From: Sphingomonas sp. CBMAI 2297
GTDB taxonomy: Bacteria; Pseudomonadota; Alphaproteobacteria; Sphingomonadales; Sphingomonadaceae
Direction: 5' to 3'
DNA: 64,000 bases
Assembly (NCBI RefSeq): GCF_029870595.1
Contig: NZ_JAPDIR010000002.1
Coordinates: 62,001 to 126,000, forward strand
A model generated the notes under the pieces. The model was not told where the DNA came from. It did no database searches and worked only from the letters and a program-made list of their open reading frames with translations. Each line of letters opens with the position of its first letter. Position 1 is the first letter of the stretch. Positions 61,972 to 64,000 of this stretch are shown here, piece after piece. Made by a program: the position numbers and the translations under genes.

Positions 61972-63576
61972 ATGACCCGCTCTCCCTGCCTGCTCGTCCC
62001 GATGCTGTTCCTTGCCGCCTGTGGCGGCGGCGGGAGCGATGGCGGCATCGTCACGCCGGTGCCCACGCCCACGCCTTCGCCGAGCCCGTCTCCCTCGCCG
62101 ACTCCCACGCCGAGCCCCACCTCCGCGGTGACGGTGCAGGTCGGGCCCGCGACCTTCTCGCTGCCCACCCAGGCGACTCGCCATTTCGGCTGCACCGTCG
62201 CCGGCGCGACCGACACGCGCTGCACCTGGTCGGTGCGGGAAGCGAATGGCGGGGCGATGTCGGCCGACGGCATCTATGCCGCGCCGTCCGCCCCGGGCAC
62301 CTACCACGTCGTGGCGACGAGCGTGGCGGATCCCGCCAGCTCCGCCACGGCGGCGGTGACGGTGACGGTTCCGGTCACCGACAAGCCTTGGGTGACCGGC
62401 TATTATCTCGGCTATTTCTGGGACTATATCTATCCGCCCGAGGCGGTGGACATGAGCACGCTCACCCATTTGCTGTTCGCGCGCGTGGCGCCGGGCAGCG
62501 GCACGCTGGGCGGCCAACCGGGCCAGGTGGTGAAGGGCGCCGGCACCGGGCACGACCCGGGGCTCTCGCCCGACGGCGTGAACAGCGTCGAGGATTATCT
62601 CGTCAAGAAAGCGCATGCGGCGGGCAAGAAGGCGGTGCTGATGCTCGGCGGCGAGGGCGATGGCGACGGCTTCCTGCGCTCCGCGACCAATGCCGTCCGC
62701 CCTGCCTTCGTGCGCAATCTGGTCAACTATCTGGTCACGCACGACTATGACGGCATCGATGTCGACTGGGAGGACAGGCTCGAGGGCAGCGCGCCCCTCG
62801 GCGTCAGCGCCGCGGAGGCGCAGCGGCGCGCGATCGCGCTGATCACCGAGCTGCGCGCCGAGGCGAACACGCGGCCGCGCTACCAGGGCGGCCGCAACTT
62901 CCTGATCACCTTCCCGGGCTATCTGGTCTCGATCAACGACCTGCCGCGGGACGGCCCGCGCGCGGGCATGGTCGAGCAGTGGCAGGCGGACATCGCCAAC
63001 CTGGTCGATCAGTATAATCTGATGAGCTATGGCATCGGCAGCGCCTGGAACCAGGCCGACTGGTATTCCTGGTTCAGCAGCCCGATCTACGGCGCCCAGC
63101 CACACACGCCGCGCGACCTCGACACCAGCATCGCGGCCTATGTGAAGACGGGCGTGCCGCGCGGCAGGATCGGCATCGGCATCGGCTTCTACGGCATCTT
63201 CTACGGCCCGAGCATCACCGGGCCGCGGCAGGACACCACGCACAACAACATCTTCGAGGTGCAGGATCGTCCGCTGCGCTATTCGGAGCTGGCGCGGATG
63301 GGCTATTTCAGCCGGGGCACCTACACCTGGGACGAGCTCTCCAAGGTCGGCTATCGCAGCTATCCCGGCGGCTTCTCGCCGGCGGGCTCGGGGATCAATC
63401 CGGCGGGCTTTCTGAGCTATGAGGACGAGCTGTCGATCGCGGCCAAGGGCATCTATGTCCGCCAGACCGGCCTGGGCGGCACGATCATCTGGGCGATCAA
63501 CTATGACCATATGCCCGACGGCAGCAGCCCGTTGCTGGGCGCGGTGAAGCGCAACTTCCTGACCGCCACGCCCTGA
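61972..63576 (+). CDS. Surface lipoprotein glycoside hydrolase family 18 (chitinase-like)
   Basis: 534 aa from ATG 61972. Lipoprotein signal ending LAAC, GGGG, then a Pro/Thr/Ser linker (about residues 28-50), an Ig-like module (about 50-140) and the GH18 barrel (about 142-530). The catalytic motif is YDGIDVDWED (canonical DxxDxDxE, about 259-268). Likely exposed at the cell surface and acting on beta-1,4-GlcNAc polymers such as chitin or related glycans. No chitin-use operon adjoins it. The 3' end carries a 14-bp tandem repeat spanning the stop codon. Confidence 0.92.
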   Translation: MTRSPCLLVPMLFLAACGGGGSDGGIVTPVPTPTPSPSPSPSPTPTPSPTSAVTVQVGPATFSLPTQATRHFGCTVAGATDTRCTWSVREANGGAMSADGIYAAPSAPGTYHVVATSVADPASSATAAVTVTVPVTDKPWVTGYYLGYFWDYIYPPEAVDMSTLTHLLFARVAPGSGTLGGQPGQVVKGAGTGHDPGLSPDGVNSVEDYLVKKAHAAGKKAVLMLGGEGDGDGFLRSATNAVRPAFVRNLVNYLVTHDYDGIDVDWEDRLEGSAPLGVSAAEAQRRAIALITELRAEANTRPRYQGGRNFLITFPGYLVSINDLPRDGPRAGMVEQWQADIANLVDQYNLMSYGIGSAWNQADWYSWFSSPIYGAQPHTPRDLDTSIAAYVKTGVPRGRIGIGIGFYGIFYGPSITGPRQDTTHNNIFEVQDRPLRYSELARMGYFSRGTYTWDELSKVGYRSYPGGFSPAGSGINPAGFLSYEDELSIAAKGIYVRQTGLGGTIIWAINYDHMPDGSSPLLGAVKRNFLTATP

Positions 63577-63600
63577 CCGCCACGCCCTGGCCGCCGCGCC
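63559..63600. repeat. 14-bp tandem repeat spanning the GH18 stop codon
   Basis: CTGACCGCCACGCC twice exactly (63559-63572, 63573-63586), followed by a third copy with two changes (63587-63600). As 14 is not a multiple of three, a change in copy number moves the reading frame at the C-terminus. Confidence 0.85.
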
Positions 63601-63701
63601 TCGGCCGCCGGCCCCCGATCGATTGGTCCGTTCCGGGGGCATCCCGGCGCGCATCGGCCGCCGCCGCCGCTATCGTCCGGTTCCGGTTGGGGGGAACGGG
63701 C

Positions 63702-64000
63702 TTGGTCGCGAGCGTATCGACGGTTGCCTATCTGGGACTCGAGGCGCGCGCGGTGGAGGTGCAGTGCAACCTCGTCGCCGGGCTGCCCAAGTTCGTGGTG
63801 GTCGGCCTGCCCGACAAGGCGGTGGCGGAAAGCCGGGAGCGCGTCCGCGCCGCCATGGCCGCGATCGGGCTGGCGCTGCCGCCCAAGCACATCATCCTCA
63901 ACCTCTCGCCCGCCGACCTGCCCAAGGAAGGCTCGCATTTCGACCTGGCGGTGGCGCTGGCGCTGCTGGCGGCGATGGGCGTGGTCGATGCCGAGACGCT
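63702..64000 (+). CDS. comM: YifB/ComM-family Mg-chelatase-like ATPase, 3' end outside window
   Basis: First 99 codons or so, from TTG 63702 with GGGGGGAA upstream. The N-terminal YifB/ComM domain is clear: TVAYLGLEARAVEVQCNLVAG, FVVVGLPDKAVAESRERVRA, and PPKHIILNLSPADLPKEGSHFDL. The ATPase part lies beyond the window edge. ComM helps branch migration in natural transformation. Confidence 0.9.
   Translation, partial: MVASVSTVAYLGLEARAVEVQCNLVAGLPKFVVVGLPDKAVAESRERVRAAMAAIGLALPPKHIILNLSPADLPKEGSHFDLAVALALLAAMGVVDAET

Noticed and set aside
61879..63654. 591-residue - strand frame opposite the GH18 gene
   Set aside because: Antisense shadow with no recognisable domains; GH18 on the + strand has the canonical catalytic motif.

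Overview
The window reads as a chromosomal segment of a high-GC alphaproteobacterium, almost certainly a sphingomonad (Sphingomonas or close relative). The grounds are the dnaA neighbourhood (ubiB-ubiE-mutM-rpsT-dnaA), the secB / Tim44-like / mltA / Smr block, the rpmH-rnpA-yidD-yidC-engB operon, and dispersed CCCCGC...GCGGGG palindromes. This assignment comes from gene content and order only; no database search was run.

Region 1, about 1-28 kb, is a surface-polysaccharide locus. It opens inside rmlD (dTDP-L-rhamnose) and continues with a polyprenyl-phosphate hexose-1-phosphate transferase. Next comes an isomerase / aminotransferase / acetyltransferase trio for a dTDP-3-acetamido-3,6-dideoxyhexose. 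After that are a polymerase-like membrane protein, a WecG/TagA-type transferase, a GT2 transferase, a methyltransferase, an unusual transferase-like gene carrying G10 and C9 homopolymers, and a polytopic membrane protein. Most of these ORFs overlap by 4 bp. A beta-helix exported protein and an O-antigen-polymerase/ligase-type protein are divergently arranged. A reverse-strand pair follows: an LtaS-like phosphoglycerol-transferase candidate and a GDPD-like protein. The export machinery is a Wza-like lipoprotein, a one-piece Wzc-type tyrosine autokinase and a TPR protein. After a phosphatase, a small exported protein and an M48 protease come sugar-nucleotide genes: wecC, wecB, galU, a second nucleotide-sugar dehydrogenase and a UDP-glucuronate-epimerase-like gene. 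Together they suggest a Wzx/Wzy-type polymer that may contain rhamnose, a 3-acetamido-3,6-dideoxyhexose and ManNAc/ManNAcA, possibly with phosphoglycerol and O-methyl substituents.

Region 2, about 28-39.5 kb, is housekeeping. A tightly overlapping reverse-strand series (ubiE, ubiB, two membrane proteins, coaBC, a lipoprotein hydrolase, dut, a TonB-C-like protein, a ThiF/MoeB-like protein) faces forward mutM, rpsT and dnaA. Region 3, about 39.5-52 kb, holds a cysteine-rich secreted protein, a CAP-domain lipoprotein, trpS, murJ, secB, the Tim44-like/mltA/Smr block, a GGDEF-EAL protein, dapE, a cupin and a glutathione transferase. Its intergenic gaps carry most of the palindromic repeats. Region 4, about 52-64 kb, holds a MarR regulator whose start lies inside a 42-nt palindrome, its MFS partner, a chemoreceptor, a NagX-like membrane protein, the rpmH-rnpA-yidD-yidC-engB operon, a GH18 lipoprotein and the start of comM.

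No tRNA, rRNA, CRISPR array, insertion sequence or prophage was recognised. The most unusual items are the homopolymer-bearing transferase gene, the MarR start-codon palindrome, the LtaS-like/GDPD pair inside a polysaccharide locus, and a lipoprotein-plus-Pro/Thr-linker module shared by two unrelated exported proteins.
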